Shown: positions 44,350 to 54,959 of the stretch, piece by piece | Position numbering within the stretch: the first letter of the stretch is position 1 | Layout of the letters: every line of letters starts with the position of its first letter | Assembly (NCBI RefSeq): GCF_016313185.1 | Contig: NZ_CP066218.1 | Location: 2,604,001-2,668,000 of the forward strand | DNA: 64,000 bases | Source: Mycolicibacterium baixiangningiae | GTDB lineage: Bacteria; Actinomycetota; Actinomycetes; Mycobacteriales; Mycobacteriaceae | Direction: 5' to 3' | The notes under the pieces: generated by a model | Told to the model about the DNA's origin: nothing | Database searches by the model: none | Seen by the model: the letters and a program-made list of their open reading frames with translations, nothing else | Position numbers and translations under genes: made by a program

Positions 44350-46487
44350 CAGGCGGTTTTCCTCAGCACGAGTAGGGATCTGGGCTGCAACGAGATCTTC
44401 TCTCCGGCCGGGACGACGATGTCGGTGTGCCCGGTGGGGTCGGCGGTGTCCAGATCGGCGGTCCACATCCCGGCGTAGTCGCCGTCGGGAGTGACGAAGT
44501 CTTGGACGTGGTCGTGGGCGTTGAAGCACAGCAGGAAGGAGTCGTCGACCACCCGTTCACCGCGGGCGTTCGGGGTGGGGATGGCCTCCCCGTTGAGGAA
44601 CACCGCGACGCACGTGCCCAGTCCCGTACCCCAGTCCGCGGGCGTCATCTCCGTGCCGGCGGGTGTCAGCCACGCGATGTCACGGACCTGACCGGCGCTG
44701 CGGATCGGCTTGCCCTCGAAGAACCGTCGGCGCCGGAACACCGGATGGCTCTTACGGAATGCGACGACCTTGCGGGTGAACGCCAGCAGATCGGCGTTGG
44801 TCTCGCACAGTGACCAGTCCATCCAGGACAGTTCGGAGTCCTGGCAGTAGACGTTGTTGTTGCCCCGCTGGGTGCGGCCGATCTCGTCACCGTGGGCGAT
44901 CATCGGCGTGCCCTGGCTGCACATCAGCGTGGCCATCATGTTGCGGATCTGTTTGCCGCGCAGCCCCAGGATCTCCGGGTCATCGGTGGGGCCTTCCACG
45001 CCGCAGTTCCAGGACCGGTTGTGGCTCTCGCCGTCTCGGTTGTCCTCGCCGTTGGCTTCGTTGTGTTTCTCGTTGTAGGACACCAGATCATGCATCGTGA
45101 AGCCGTCGTGGCAGGTCACGAAGTTGATCGAGGCGCTGGGGCGCCGTCCGGTGGCCTCGTAGAGGTCTGATGATCCCGTTAGTCGGGAGGCGAATTCGCC
45201 GAGGGTTGCGGGTTCTCCCCGCCAATAGTCACGCACAGTGTCGCGATATTGCCCGTTCCACTCGGTCCACAAACCTGGGAAATTCCCGACCTGGTAACCG
45301 CCTTCGCCGACGTCCCACGGTTCGGCGATCAGCTTCACCTGGCTGACCACCGGATCCTGCTGGACGAGGTCGAAGAACGCCGAGAGCCGGTCCACATCGT
45401 AGAACTCGCGCGCCAGCGTGGAGGCCAGGTCGAAGCGGAACCCGTCGACGTGCATCTCCAGCACCCAGTACCGCAGCGAGTCCATGATCAACTGCAGCGT
45501 GTGCGGATGGCGGGCGTTGAGGCTGTTGCCGGTCCCGGTGAAGTCCTTGTAGAGCCGCAGGTCGCCGTCGAGGAGCCGGTAGTACGCGGCGTTGTCGATA
45601 CCGCGGAAGTTGACCGTGGGGCCGAGGTGGTTGCCCTCTGCGGTGTGGTTGTAGACGACGTCGAGGATGACCTCGATACCCGCGGCGTGGAACGACCGCA
45701 CCATCGCCTTGAATTCGGCGACCGCACCGCCGGCGTGCTGGTTGGCGGCGTACTCGTAGTGCGGCGCGAAGAAGCCGAAGGTGTTGTAGCCCCAGTAGTT
45801 TCGGAGCCCGAGGTCGATCAGTCGATGGTCGTGCATGAACTGGTGCACCGGCATGAGTTCGATGGCGGTGACGTTCAGCGACTTGAGGTGCTCGATGATC
45901 GCGGGGTGGCACAGCCCGGCGTAGGTGCCGCGCAGTTCGGCGGGGATCGCCGGATGCCGCTGGGTCATGCCCTTGACGTGTGCCTCGTAGATGACGGTGT
46001 CGTGGTACGGCGTGCGCGGTGCCCGGTCGGAGCCCCACTGGAAGAACGGGTTGATGACGACGCTGGTCATCGTGTGCCCCAGTGAGTCGACCCGCGGGGG
46101 TGTGCCGCCCGACGCGAGGTCGTCGGCATCGAGGTCGTAGGAGTACAGCGCCTGGGTGAACTCGAAGTCGCCGTAGAACGACTTGCCGTACGGATCGAGC
46201 AGCAGCTTGCTCGGGTCGCACCGATGCCCCGCCGCCGGATCCCACGGCCCGTGCACCCGGAACCCGTACCGCTGGCCCGGGGTCACTGTCGGCAGATACG
46301 CGTGCCAGACGTAACCGTCGACCTCGTCGAGGTTGATCCGCTCCTCGCTGCCGTCCTTGGCGATCAGGCACAGTTCGACGCGGTCGGCGACTTCGGAGAA
46401 CAGCGAGAAGTTGGTGCCTGCGCCGTCGTAGGTGGCGCCCAGCGGGTAGGCCTCACCGGGCCAGACGGTGTGCGATGTCACCGTCAC
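44349..46487 (-). CDS. treX: Glycogen debranching enzyme
   Basis: GH13 isoamylase-type enzyme that trims alpha-1,6 branches of glycogen to feed TreY/TreZ. GTG 46487 overlaps the upstream acyltransferase stop (GTGA), giving 712 residues; further GTGs at 46481 and 46490 are less likely. An N-terminal CBM48 domain starts at GATYDGAGTNFSLF. The catalytic blocks are VDGFRFDLAS (nucleophile), LIAEPWDVG (acid/base) and TCHDGFT. Matches Rv1564c by order. Confidence 0.95.
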   Translation of the reverse strand: MTVTSHTVWPGEAYPLGATYDGAGTNFSLFSEVADRVELCLIAKDGSEERINLDEVDGYVWHAYLPTVTPGQRYGFRVHGPWDPAAGHRCDPSKLLLDPYGKSFYGDFEFTQALYSYDLDADDLASGGTPPRVDSLGHTMTSVVINPFFQWGSDRAPRTPYHDTVIYEAHVKGMTQRHPAIPAELRGTYAGLCHPAIIEHLKSLNVTAIELMPVHQFMHDHRLIDLGLRNYWGYNTFGFFAPHYEYAANQHAGGAVAEFKAMVRSFHAAGIEVILDVVYNHTAEGNHLGPTVNFRGIDNAAYYRLLDGDLRLYKDFTGTGNSLNARHPHTLQLIMDSLRYWVLEMHVDGFRFDLASTLAREFYDVDRLSAFFDLVQQDPVVSQVKLIAEPWDVGEGGYQVGNFPGLWTEWNGQYRDTVRDYWRGEPATLGEFASRLTGSSDLYEATGRRPSASINFVTCHDGFTMHDLVSYNEKHNEANGEDNRDGESHNRSWNCGVEGPTDDPEILGLRGKQIRNMMATLMCSQGTPMIAHGDEIGRTQRGNNNVYCQDSELSWMDWSLCETNADLLAFTRKVVAFRKSHPVFRRRRFFEGKPIRSAGQVRDIAWLTPAGTEMTPADWGTGLGTCVAVFLNGEAIPTPNARGERVVDDSFLLCFNAHDHVQDFVTPDGDYAGMWTADLDTADPTGHTDIVVPAGEKISLQPRSLLVLRKTA

Positions 46488-48631
46488 CACCAGCCGGTGG
46501 CGGCGGCGATCTGACGTCCCAGTTCGGCGGTCATGGTGCGCATGTAGGTCGTGGAGATGTGGTGCGCGTCGTGATACAGCAACACATTTCCCTCCACCAC
46601 GCGGCAGTAGTCCTCGCGACACACCGCATTGCTCATGTCCAGTGGCTTGAGCATCGGGAACCGAGCGACGTAGGCCAGTGTCGGATTGTCGTCGGAGAGT
46701 ACCTTGGAGCGCTCGACGCCGCACGAGATGGCGTCGCCGCCGTCGGCCAGGCAGTCCGCTGGGATGTAGGGCTCGCCGTCGCGCACCAGCCACGGGGTGT
46801 CGCGCATGGCGAGTATCGGAATCCGGTTGCGGGACAAGGTGTCCCAGATACCGAGGTAGGTCTTCGGCATCACGTCGCCGTCCTTGATGTTCCACGGCCG
46901 CGTCGAGGTGGTGAACACGTAGTCCGGCTTGTCGGCGAGCAGTTTGGGCATCACCCGGGAGTTCCACTGGTGGCACTTCGGGTACGGCCGGTTGTCGCCC
47001 ATCACCAGCGGCATCTCCTCCGTGGTCAGCGGGCAGCCCATCTTCAGATAGGTGACGACCTTGAAGTGGTGCGTCCTGCCGAGCAGGTCGAGCGCGGTGA
47101 TCCAGTGTTCGGCGTGCGACCCGCCGGCCAGCGCGATCGTGCGCGGCGCCGTCTTGTCGCCGTAGGTGCAGTTGATCACCCCGACGTTGTCGAAATCGCT
47201 GATGCACCCGTCGATGGTGCTGGCGGGCAGATCCTTCTTCGCCTCGAGCACCGAGGGACGCATCGGCAGCTTGGGCACCTTCGCCTTGTTGATCAGCGCG
47301 GTGGCGCCCGGATAGTCCTGCAGCGGCAGCCCCGCCAGTTCCGCGCCGCTGGCCCGCTGCACGGTCACGTGCTCACGCCAGGTGAACGACGTCGCGGTGA
47401 GCGCGACGCCCAGTATCGCCACCACGGACCCCAACACCATCGTGGGCCTGCGCAGGCGGGTGCGCAGCGGGGTGGTCACCGCGGCCGCCGCCGGACCGCG
47501 GTAGCGCAGCGGTTCCTCGATGTAGCGCATCGTCAGCCACGCCAACACCCCTGAGAGCGCGAGCACCGCGGCGCCCTGCCAGAAGTCGACCCGCGAATGG
47601 CCGCTGTAGGAGAGCCAGAAGATCAGCAGCGGCCAGTGCCACAGGTACAGCGAGTACGCCATCGACCCGAGCGTCACGAACGGTTTCGTGGCGAGCAGTC
47701 GGTTGGGGCCGGGCAGTCGACTGCCGCCGCGGTTGGCTGCCGACAGGATGAGGGCGATGGTGGCGCCGACCGGGACCAGGGCCCACGGGCCGGGGAACTC
47801 CTTGACACCGTCGATGAACCACCCGCACGCCAGGATTGCCGCCAGCGCGACGGTGGCGACGATGCTGCGCACCCACATCGGCCACCGGATGTATCCGACC
47901 AGCGCACCGGCCAGCGCGCCCAGCAGCAGCTCCCAGGCCCGGGCGAAGCTGTTGTAGTACGCGGTGGCCTGGTCGTCGTTGTGGGCGATGATCGCGTAGA
48001 CGAACGAGGCGATGGTCAGCGCTGTCAGCAGCACCACCAGGGCGGCTCGCAGGTGGCGCCGCAGCACCCGCCGGACCAGCACCGCGAAGCCGAAGATCAG
48101 CACCAGGAACGCGAGGTAGAACTGGCCCTGCACCGACATCGACCAGATGTGCTGCAGCGGGCTGACCGTCTCCCCGGCGCGCAGGTAGTCCGACGCGGTG
48201 ATCGCCAGTTCCCAGTTCTGGTAGTACCCGAGACTGGCCAGGCTCTGGTCGGCGAACGTCTCCCACCGGGTCTCCGGCTGGATCAGGATCGTCAGCACCG
48301 CGGAGGCCGCCAGCACCACCACCAGCGCGGGCAGCAGCCGCCGGACCAGCCGCGTGACCTCCGACACGGGGCGCAACGAGGCGCCCTGGGTCAGCGCCGC
48401 GCGCAGCAACCGGCCGCCGAAGAAGAATCCCGACAGGGCGAGGAAGACGTCCACGCCGCCGGAGACCCTGCCGAACCACACGTGAAAGACCGCGACCAGC
48501 GCGATCGCGATACCCCGCAGGCCGTCGAGGTCGTGCCGGTAGAAGCCCGAAGCCCGGATTCCCGTCGCGGTGGGCCGGACGGTACCCGGGTCGGTGGCTG
48601 CCGCCGGCCGGTGGGGGGCGAGGGTCATCAT
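46484..48631 (-). CDS. Membrane acyltransferase-3 fused to SGNH domain
   Basis: A 715-residue OafA/YrhL-type protein. The N-terminal half has about ten transmembrane helices and the acyltransferase-3 features: [19 protein letters not shown] with the conserved His, then [13 protein letters not shown]. The C-terminal half (about 430-715) is a periplasmic SGNH domain with GGSHAEHW and a distal DAHHIS catalytic pair. The usual GDSH block here reads GGSH, keeping the Ser. It corresponds to Rv1565c and is the first gene of the treXYZ run by GTGA overlap. It probably O-acetylates or acylates a cell-surface glycan or glycolipid. Whether trehalose is involved is inference. Confidence 0.87.
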   Translation of the reverse strand: MMTLAPHRPAAATDPGTVRPTATGIRASGFYRHDLDGLRGIAIALVAVFHVWFGRVSGGVDVFLALSGFFFGGRLLRAALTQGASLRPVSEVTRLVRRLLPALVVVLAASAVLTILIQPETRWETFADQSLASLGYYQNWELAITASDYLRAGETVSPLQHIWSMSVQGQFYLAFLVLIFGFAVLVRRVLRRHLRAALVVLLTALTIASFVYAIIAHNDDQATAYYNSFARAWELLLGALAGALVGYIRWPMWVRSIVATVALAAILACGWFIDGVKEFPGPWALVPVGATIALILSAANRGGSRLPGPNRLLATKPFVTLGSMAYSLYLWHWPLLIFWLSYSGHSRVDFWQGAAVLALSGVLAWLTMRYIEEPLRYRGPAAAAVTTPLRTRLRRPTMVLGSVVAILGVALTATSFTWREHVTVQRASGAELAGLPLQDYPGATALINKAKVPKLPMRPSVLEAKKDLPASTIDGCISDFDNVGVINCTYGDKTAPRTIALAGGSHAEHWITALDLLGRTHHFKVVTYLKMGCPLTTEEMPLVMGDNRPYPKCHQWNSRVMPKLLADKPDYVFTTSTRPWNIKDGDVMPKTYLGIWDTLSRNRIPILAMRDTPWLVRDGEPYIPADCLADGGDAISCGVERSKVLSDDNPTLAYVARFPMLKPLDMSNAVCREDYCRVVEGNVLLYHDAHHISTTYMRTMTAELGRQIAAATGWW

Positions 48632-48709
48632 GGTCGGCGGCTAATTTACCGAACATCGGCCGGCAACTCATGCCACGCATCGTTCGCCCGCCGCGGCGTG
48701 CCGAGGCGT

Positions 48710-48715
48710 TAGTGT
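48710..48715 (+). promoter_or_regulatory. Leaderless-type -10 element of bioA
   Basis: TAGTGT, 8 nt before GTG 48724. It supports 48724 over the GTG at 48712, which lies within the -10 box. No BioQ-type palindrome is seen here. Confidence 0.5.
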
Positions 48716-48723
48716 CGATTCCC

Positions 48724-50031
48724 GTGCCCGCGTTGACGCCCGCCCAGATCAGCGCCCTGGATGCCGCGCACGTCTGGCATCCCTACAGCACCATCGGTAC
48801 CGACGCCGTGCCGCCGGTGGTGGCGCTCGCGGCCAAGGGTGTGTGGATCACCGTCACCGACCCAGCCGACCCCGCGGGGGGTGCACCGGTCGACGTCATC
48901 GACGCGATGAGCTCGTGGTGGACGGCGATCCACGGGCACGGGCACCCGGTCCTCGACGCGGCGATCACCGCGCAACTGGCGACGATGAACCACGTCATGT
49001 TCGGCGGTCTGACCCACGAACCCGCCGCCCGGCTGGCCCAGCTGTTGGTGCAGATCACCCCACCCGGTCTGGACACGGTGTTCTTCTCCGACTCCGGATC
49101 GGTGTCGGTCGAGGTGGCGGTGAAGATGGCGCTGCAGTACTGGCGGGCCGCAGGACGGCCGGCCAAGACCCGCCTGATGACGTGGCGCGGGGGTTACCAC
49201 GGCGACACCTTCACCCCGATGAGCGTGTGCGACCCGGACGGCGGCATGCACGAACTGTGGACCGACATCCTGACCCGCCAGGTGTTCGCCCCGCCGGTCC
49301 CGCGCGCCTACGAGCCCGACTACGTGGCGGCGTTCGAGCGGCAACTCGCCGAGCACGCCGACGAACTGGCCGCGGTGATCGTCGAACCGGTGGTGCAGGG
49401 CGCCGGCGGGATGCGATTCCACGATCCGCGGTACCTCACCGACCTGCGCGCCCTCTGTGACCGCCATGGCGTCCTGCTCGTCTTCGACGAGATCGCCACC
49501 GGATTCGGCCGCACCGGCGAGTTGTTCGCCGCCGACCACGTCGGGGTCAGCCCGGACATCATGTGTGTCGGTAAGGGCCTCACCGGCGGCTACCTCACGC
49601 TGGCCGCGACGTTGTGTTCCGCCGAGATCGCCCACACCATCAGCACCGGGGAGGCCGGCGCGTTGATGCACGGCCCCACGTTCATGGCCAACGCCCTGGC
49701 GTGTGCGGTCGGGGTCGCCGCCGTCGAACTGCTGCTGGCCGGCGACTGGCGCGCCACGATCGCGGCCATCGAACGCGGTCTCGTCGAGGGGCTGGCGCCG
49801 GCGCGGGAGGTGCCCGGGGTCGCCGACGTCCGGGTGCTCGGCGCCATCGGGGTGGTCGAGCTGGACCGTCCGGTGGACATGGTGACCGCGACCGCCGCCG
49901 CACTGCGCCACCGGGTGTGGCTGCGCCCGTTCCGCAACCTCGTCTACGTCATGCCGCCCTATATCTGCACTGCCGAGGACATCGCCCAAATCACCTCTGC
50001 GGTGGTGGGTGTGGTCCGTGCACTAGCCTGA
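48724..50031 (+). CDS. bioA: Adenosylmethionine-8-amino-7-oxononanoate aminotransferase
   Basis: PLP aminotransferase making 7,8-diaminopelargonate from KAPA with SAM as amino donor. Start GTG 48724 gives 435 residues and PLP lysine K284 in VGKGLTGGY, matching the M. tuberculosis enzyme closely. The N-terminal [10 protein letters not shown], central [12 protein letters not shown] and [14 protein letters not shown] blocks are present. A BioQ box overlaps its stop codon, so bioA seems to lie outside the BioQ-controlled bioFD transcript. Confidence 0.95.
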   Translation: MPALTPAQISALDAAHVWHPYSTIGTDAVPPVVALAAKGVWITVTDPADPAGGAPVDVIDAMSSWWTAIHGHGHPVLDAAITAQLATMNHVMFGGLTHEPAARLAQLLVQITPPGLDTVFFSDSGSVSVEVAVKMALQYWRAAGRPAKTRLMTWRGGYHGDTFTPMSVCDPDGGMHELWTDILTRQVFAPPVPRAYEPDYVAAFERQLAEHADELAAVIVEPVVQGAGGMRFHDPRYLTDLRALCDRHGVLLVFDEIATGFGRTGELFAADHVGVSPDIMCVGKGLTGGYLTLAATLCSAEIAHTISTGEAGALMHGPTFMANALACAVGVAAVELLLAGDWRATIAAIERGLVEGLAPAREVPGVADVRVLGAIGVVELDRPVDMVTATAAALRHRVWLRPFRNLVYVMPPYICTAEDIAQITSAVVGVVRALA

Positions 50032-50041
50032 ACGGTGTTCA
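50024..50041 (+). promoter_or_regulatory. BioQ box and -10 element upstream of bioF
   Basis: TAGCCT (50024-50029) is the likely -10. Sharing its last base, the perfect palindrome TGAAC-GGT-GTTCA (50029-50041) follows, placed over the expected transcript start. The identical 13-mer with the same -10 overlap occurs between bioQ and bioB. This fits the GAAC-N3-GTTC core described for mycobacterial BioQ. Binding would block bioF-bioD transcription while leaving bioA alone. Confidence 0.85.
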
Positions 50042-50054
50042 ATTGTCGGTTCCG

Positions 50055-50067
50055 CCGACGGTGTTCA
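50055..50067 (+). promoter_or_regulatory. Second, degenerate BioQ-like site
   Basis: CCGAC-GGT-GTTCA, one perfect half-site plus a degenerate half, 26 bp after the first box and before the bioF ribosome site. It could be a low-affinity site or a relic of a duplication of the box. Confidence 0.4.
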
Positions 50068-50086
50068 ATTCGATCGGAGGGCGCCT

Positions 50087-51235
50087 GTGACTCGCGCTGG
50101 TCTGTCGCCACTGGCCTGGCTCGACGAGGTCGCCGATCAACGCCGCGCCGCCGGTCTGCGCAGATCGCTGCGCGCCAGGCCGCCCGGCGGCGCCGTCGTC
50201 GACCTGGCCTCCAACGACTATCTCGGGCTGTCCGCGCATCCGCAGGTCGTCGAGGGTGCGGTACGGGCGCTGCGCGAATGGGGAGCCGGGTCGACGGGCT
50301 CACGGCTGGTGACCGGCAACACCGAACTGCACGAAGGTTTTGAGCGGGCCCTCGCCGCGTTCACCGGCGCCGAGTCCGCGCTGGTGTTCTCCTCGGGGTA
50401 CACCGCCAACCTCGGCGCGGTGGTGGCGCTGTCCGGCCCGGGCTCACTGCTGGTGTCCGAGGCCCTGACCCACGCCTCCCTGGTGGACGCCAGCCGCCTG
50501 TCCCGGGCCCGCGTCGTGGTCACCCCGCACCGCGACGTCGCCGCGATCGACGCCGCGCTGAGCGCCCGCGACGAGCAGCGGGCTGTGGTGGTGACCGATT
50601 CGGTGTTCTCGGCGGACGGCGTGTTGGCGCCATTGCGGGAGATGCACGACGTGTGCCGCAGACACGGTGCGCTGCTCATCGTCGACGAGGCACACGGCCT
50701 CGGGGTGCGTGGCAGCGGCGGCCGCGGCCTGCTCGACGAGGTGGGCCTGGCCGGTGCGCCCGACGTGGTCATGACGACGACGCTGTCCAAGGCGTTGGGC
50801 AGTCAGGGTGGTGTGGTCCTCGGGCCGGCCGCCGTGCGCGATCACCTCATCGACGCCGCGCGCCCGTTCATCTTCGACACGGGCCTGGCACCCGCCGCGG
50901 TCGGCGCGGCATGGGCCGCGCTGCAGGTGCTGACCGCCGAACCATGGCGTGCCCGGGCGGTCCTCGACAACGCCGCCGCGCTCGCGCAGGCCTGTGACGT
51001 TCCCGCCCGCCCGGAGTCGGCCGTCGTCTCGGTGATCCTCGGGGAGCCCGAGGTGGCGCTGGCCGCGGCGACCGCGTGCCTGGACCGCGGACTGCGGGTC
51101 GGATGTTTCCGCCCTCCCACGGTGCCCGCGGGCACCTCCCGGCTCCGGCTGACCGCGAGGGCTTCGCTGACACCCGACGACCTGGACACCGCCCGTCAGG
51201 TGCTGGCCGATGTGCTGACGGCGGCCCGCCGGTGA
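50087..51235 (+). CDS. bioF: 8-Amino-7-oxononanoate synthase
   Basis: PLP enzyme condensing pimeloyl-ACP/CoA with alanine to KAPA. 382 residues from GTG 50087, with GGAGG at 50076-50080. PLP lysine K235 lies in [11 protein letters not shown]; other blocks are [21 protein letters not shown] and [10 protein letters not shown]. It overlaps bioD by GTGA, giving a bioF-bioD transcript downstream of the BioQ box. Confidence 0.95.
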   Translation: MTRAGLSPLAWLDEVADQRRAAGLRRSLRARPPGGAVVDLASNDYLGLSAHPQVVEGAVRALREWGAGSTGSRLVTGNTELHEGFERALAAFTGAESALVFSSGYTANLGAVVALSGPGSLLVSEALTHASLVDASRLSRARVVVTPHRDVAAIDAALSARDEQRAVVVTDSVFSADGVLAPLREMHDVCRRHGALLIVDEAHGLGVRGSGGRGLLDEVGLAGAPDVVMTTTLSKALGSQGGVVLGPAAVRDHLIDAARPFIFDTGLAPAAVGAAWAALQVLTAEPWRARAVLDNAAALAQACDVPARPESAVVSVILGEPEVALAAATACLDRGLRVGCFRPPTVPAGTSRLRLTARASLTPDDLDTARQVLADVLTAARR

Positions 51236-51921
51236 GCGTGCTCGTGGTCACCGGCACCGACACCGGGGTGGGCAAGACCGTGGCCACCGCGGCGCTGGCC
51301 TGTGCCGCCCGCCTGTCCGGGATCGACGTAGCCGTGTGCAAACCCGTCCAGACCGGCACCGGGCCGGACGGCGGAACCGGGGACGACGACCTCGTCGAGA
51401 TCGCGCGGCTGGCCGGTGTCGACGCGCTGCACCCGGGTTGGCGCTACCCGGATCCGCTGGCGCCGGTGGCCGCCGCCCAGCGTGCGGGAGCCGCCCTCCC
51501 GACCGGGCCCGAGCTGGTCGACATGGTGCGCCGCGCCGACGCGCCGGGACGGCTGACGCTGGTGGAGGGCGCGGGCGGCCTGCTCGTCGAACTCGGCCAG
51601 GACGGTGTCACGCTGCGCGAGGTCGCCACCGAGCTCGCGGCGCCGGTGCTGGTGGTCGTCGCACCTGGGCTCGGCACCCTCAACCACACCGCCCTGACCT
51701 TGGAATCACTTGCAGCACAAGGCATTCCATGCGCGGGTCTGGTGATCGGCGCGTGGCCCGCCCAGCCGGGCCCCGCCGAGATCGACAACCGCGACGCGCT
51801 GGCGCGGCTGGCCCCGGTACGCGCGGCGCTGCCCGCCGGCGCCGGGTCCGTCGGCGCCATCGACTTCCGGCGGATCAGTGCCACCGCATTCGACCCGGAC
51901 TGGCTCACAGGCCTGCTGTAG
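51232..51921 (+). CDS. bioD: ATP-dependent dethiobiotin synthetase
   Basis: Closes the ureido ring of dethiobiotin using CO2 and ATP. GTG 51232 overlaps the bioF stop and gives 229 residues. The P-loop GTDTGVGKT is at 8-16; CKPVQTGT and [11 protein letters not shown] are the substrate and phosphate-binding blocks. It runs directly into the next gene with no gap. Confidence 0.95.
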   Translation: MSVLVVTGTDTGVGKTVATAALACAARLSGIDVAVCKPVQTGTGPDGGTGDDDLVEIARLAGVDALHPGWRYPDPLAPVAAAQRAGAALPTGPELVDMVRRADAPGRLTLVEGAGGLLVELGQDGVTLREVATELAAPVLVVVAPGLGTLNHTALTLESLAAQGIPCAGLVIGAWPAQPGPAEIDNRDALARLAPVRAALPAGAGSVGAIDFRRISATAFDPDWLTGLL

Positions 51922-52443
51922 ATGGTCCACTCGGTGGAACTGCTCTTCGACCCCGACACCGACGCGGTTGTTCGCCGGATCTGGGACGACTTGAGGGCGG
52001 CCGGAGTGCGCAGTCAGGCCGCCAACCGGTCACCCTCCAACCGCCCCCATGTGACGCTCACGGTGGCCGAGCACATGACCGACGGCGTGAACGAGGCGCT
52101 GCGGCCACTGGTACCGATGCTGCCGTTCGTCGGGTTGATCGGGGCGCCGATGCTGTTCGGTGGCCGCACGCTGGTCCTGGTGCGCCTGCTGGTCCCGTCG
52201 ACGGCTCTGCTGCAGCTGCACCACGAGGTCGACCGGGTGTGCCGGCCCTTCATCGACGGCGCGCCGCTGCCGCATACGGCGCCTGGTCAGTGGACCCCGC
52301 ACGTCACGCTGGCGCGCCGCGTGCCGCCCGAGCAACTGCCCGCCGCGGTGGCGGTGCACGGTTCGGGCGGCGACATCCGCTGCAGGATCGTGGGGCTGCG
52401 CCACTGGGACGGCAACAACCGCGTCGAGTATCCGATCAGCTGA
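51922..52443 (+). CDS. 2H-phosphoesterase (2'-5' RNA ligase family) protein
   Basis: A 173-residue member of the 2H family with both catalytic histidine motifs: H43-V-T45 in RPHVTL and H127-V-T129 in TPHVTL. Such enzymes open 2',3'-cyclic phosphates or act on related RNA ends. The ATG directly abuts the bioD stop, so it is co-transcribed with bioFD. It corresponds to Rv1571. No obvious link to biotin is seen. It overlaps the bioQ stop by 8 nt tail to tail. Confidence 0.87.
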   Translation: MVHSVELLFDPDTDAVVRRIWDDLRAAGVRSQAANRSPSNRPHVTLTVAEHMTDGVNEALRPLVPMLPFVGLIGAPMLFGGRTLVLVRLLVPSTALLQLHHEVDRVCRPFIDGAPLPHTAPGQWTPHVTLARRVPPEQLPAAVAVHGSGGDIRCRIVGLRHWDGNNRVEYPIS

Positions 52444-53014
52444 CCGGGGAGATGACCCCGAGACCGTCGATCAGCAGGCGCAGCCCGAAGCCGAAGCGGC
52501 GATCGTGGTCGATGGTCGCCACCGACTGCTCGGCGTCGAGCACGCCCGCGGAGTCCCACTGCAGCCTCGACTGCTCGTCGACGGTGAAACCCAGCACGTA
52601 GTAGATGACGGTGCGGGCGGCCAGTTCGGCCTCGGCGCCGGGCACTCCGGCGTCGGTGGCGGCGCCGGAGAGTGCGGCGAGGATCTCGCCCGCGGCGTCC
52701 GACTGTCCGGCGGCGAAGCTGGCCGACACCAGTTCGGCGCCGTCGGTGTGCGACAGCAGCGCGTCGCGCAAGGCCGTGCACACCGCCACGATCCGGTCTC
52801 GCCAGTTGCCGGCGGCGGACACGTCACGCGCGGGTTGCAGGATGCGGTCCGCGATCGCGCCCAGGAGCTGTTGCTTGTTGGCGAAGTGCCAGTAGAGGGC
52901 GCCGGGGGAGACGTTGAGTTCGCGGGCGAGCCTGCGCATCGTCAGGTCGGCGATCCCGTACGAGTCCAGGATCGCCGTCGCCGCATCGACCACGTCGCGT
53001 TTGTGCAGTTGCAC
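52436..53014 (-). CDS. bioQ: BioQ, TetR-family repressor of biotin synthesis
   Basis: TetR-type regulator of 192 residues. The helix-turn-helix [21 protein letters not shown] spans about 24-44, with a recognition helix ending in the usual YWHF. It is divergent from bioB, as bioQ is in M. smegmatis, and identical BioQ palindromes lie in the shared promoter and before bioF. That makes this assignment strong. The GTG at 53014 has TAGGGT 6 nt upstream (minus strand 53021-53026), a leaderless promoter adjacent to the box, so autoregulation is expected. Confidence 0.9.
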   Translation of the reverse strand: MQLHKRDVVDAATAILDSYGIADLTMRRLARELNVSPGALYWHFANKQQLLGAIADRILQPARDVSAAGNWRDRIVAVCTALRDALLSHTDGAELVSASFAAGQSDAAGEILAALSGAATDAGVPGAEAELAARTVIYYVLGFTVDEQSRLQWDSAGVLDAEQSVATIDHDRRFGFGLRLLIDGLGVISPVS

Positions 53015-53020
53015 GCCGCT

Positions 53021-54082
<1,062 letters not shown>

Positions 54083-54084
54083 TG

Positions 54085-54312
54085 ATGACGTCGGACATGC
54101 CTGCGCCCGTGGGCGCGGGCCATTACAACGTCTACACCGGTGAAGCCGCGGGCAGTGCCGTGCCGACCGCCGCACAGCTCGGATTGGAGCCGCCGCGGTT
54201 CTGCGCCGAGTGCGGGCGCAGGATGGTCGTGCAGGTCCGCCCGGACGGGTGGTGGGCGAAGTGCTCCCGGCACGGCGTGGTGGATTCGAAGGATCTGGAG
54301 ACCCAACGGTGA
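54085..54312 (+). CDS. bsaP: Biotin synthase auxiliary protein (BsaP, Rv1590-like)
   Basis: A 75-residue protein with a metal-binding pattern C40-x2-C43 and C60-x2-H63, in the order [11 protein letters not shown] and AKCSRHG. It lies immediately after bioB, where Rv1590 lies in M. tuberculosis. Mycobacterial BioB has been reported to need a small iron-containing auxiliary protein encoded at this position. ATG 54085 is chosen; a GTG at 54082 sharing the last base of the bioB stop is an alternative. It overlaps the next gene by GTGA. Confidence 0.85.
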   Translation: MTSDMPAPVGAGHYNVYTGEAAGSAVPTAAQLGLEPPRFCAECGRRMVVQVRPDGWWAKCSRHGVVDSKDLETQR

Positions 54313-54959
54313 ATGATGTTGTAGCGCCGCAGACTTCGCGACGGCGAGCAGCGTTGACGACCGTTGCCTGCTTGGCGCTGGCCGGTGCGGTCACCGGTGC
54401 GTTGTGGTCGGTGCTCGCGCCGCCGGTGCACGGTGTCGTCGCCCTGACGCGGGCCGGTGAACGGATCCGGGCGTACCTGGGCGGGGACGCCGACCACTTC
54501 TTCACCGCGGCGTTCCTGTTCGTCGGGATGCTCACGGCCGTCGCCGTCGTGGGGGCGGTCTGGCTGTGGCAGTGGCGCGCGCACCGCGGCCCCGTCCTCG
54601 TCACCGCTCTCGCGGTCGGCGGTGCGGTCGCCGGTGTGGCGGCGGCGGGCGTCGGCGCCGCGCTGATGCGACTGCGGTACGGAATGGTGGATGTGGCCGC
54701 CGCCCCGGTCACCCCGGAGCACCGGTTCCACTACGTCGTCGAGGCGCCCGCGGTGTTCTTCGGGCACGCGCCGCTGCAGGTCGCGTGTTCGATCATCTTT
54801 CCCGCCGCCATTGGCGCCCTCGTCTACGCGATGTGCGCGGTGGCGACCTCACGGGACGACCTCGGTGCCTGGCCGCCGGAGGACTACCGGCCGGTCAGCG
54901 GTCCAAATGGGACAGCGGACGGCGTTCTACCCGTCGGCCCGCAATCACCTTCGCGCTGA
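54309..54959 (+). CDS. DUF2567-type membrane protein (Rv1591-like)
   Basis: A 216-residue protein with about four hydrophobic segments (near 15-38, 65-90, 98-122 and 155-178) and a proline-rich cytosolic tail. It corresponds to Rv1591 by order; no function is known. GTG 54309 overlaps the previous stop (GTGA), so it may be translated with bioB-bsaP. The last 65 nt overlap the 3' end of the convergent lipase gene. Confidence 0.8.
   Translation: MNDVVAPQTSRRRAALTTVACLALAGAVTGALWSVLAPPVHGVVALTRAGERIRAYLGGDADHFFTAAFLFVGMLTAVAVVGAVWLWQWRAHRGPVLVTALAVGGAVAGVAAAGVGAALMRLRYGMVDVAAAPVTPEHRFHYVVEAPAVFFGHAPLQVACSIIFPAAIGALVYAMCAVATSRDDLGAWPPEDYRPVSGPNGTADGVLPVGPQSPSR

Noticed and set aside
46484..47207. 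Long N-terminal extension of TreX reading into the acyltransferase gene
   Set aside because: The extension is Arg-rich shadow of the acyltransferase; the GTGA overlap at 46484-46487 gives the normal TreX start.
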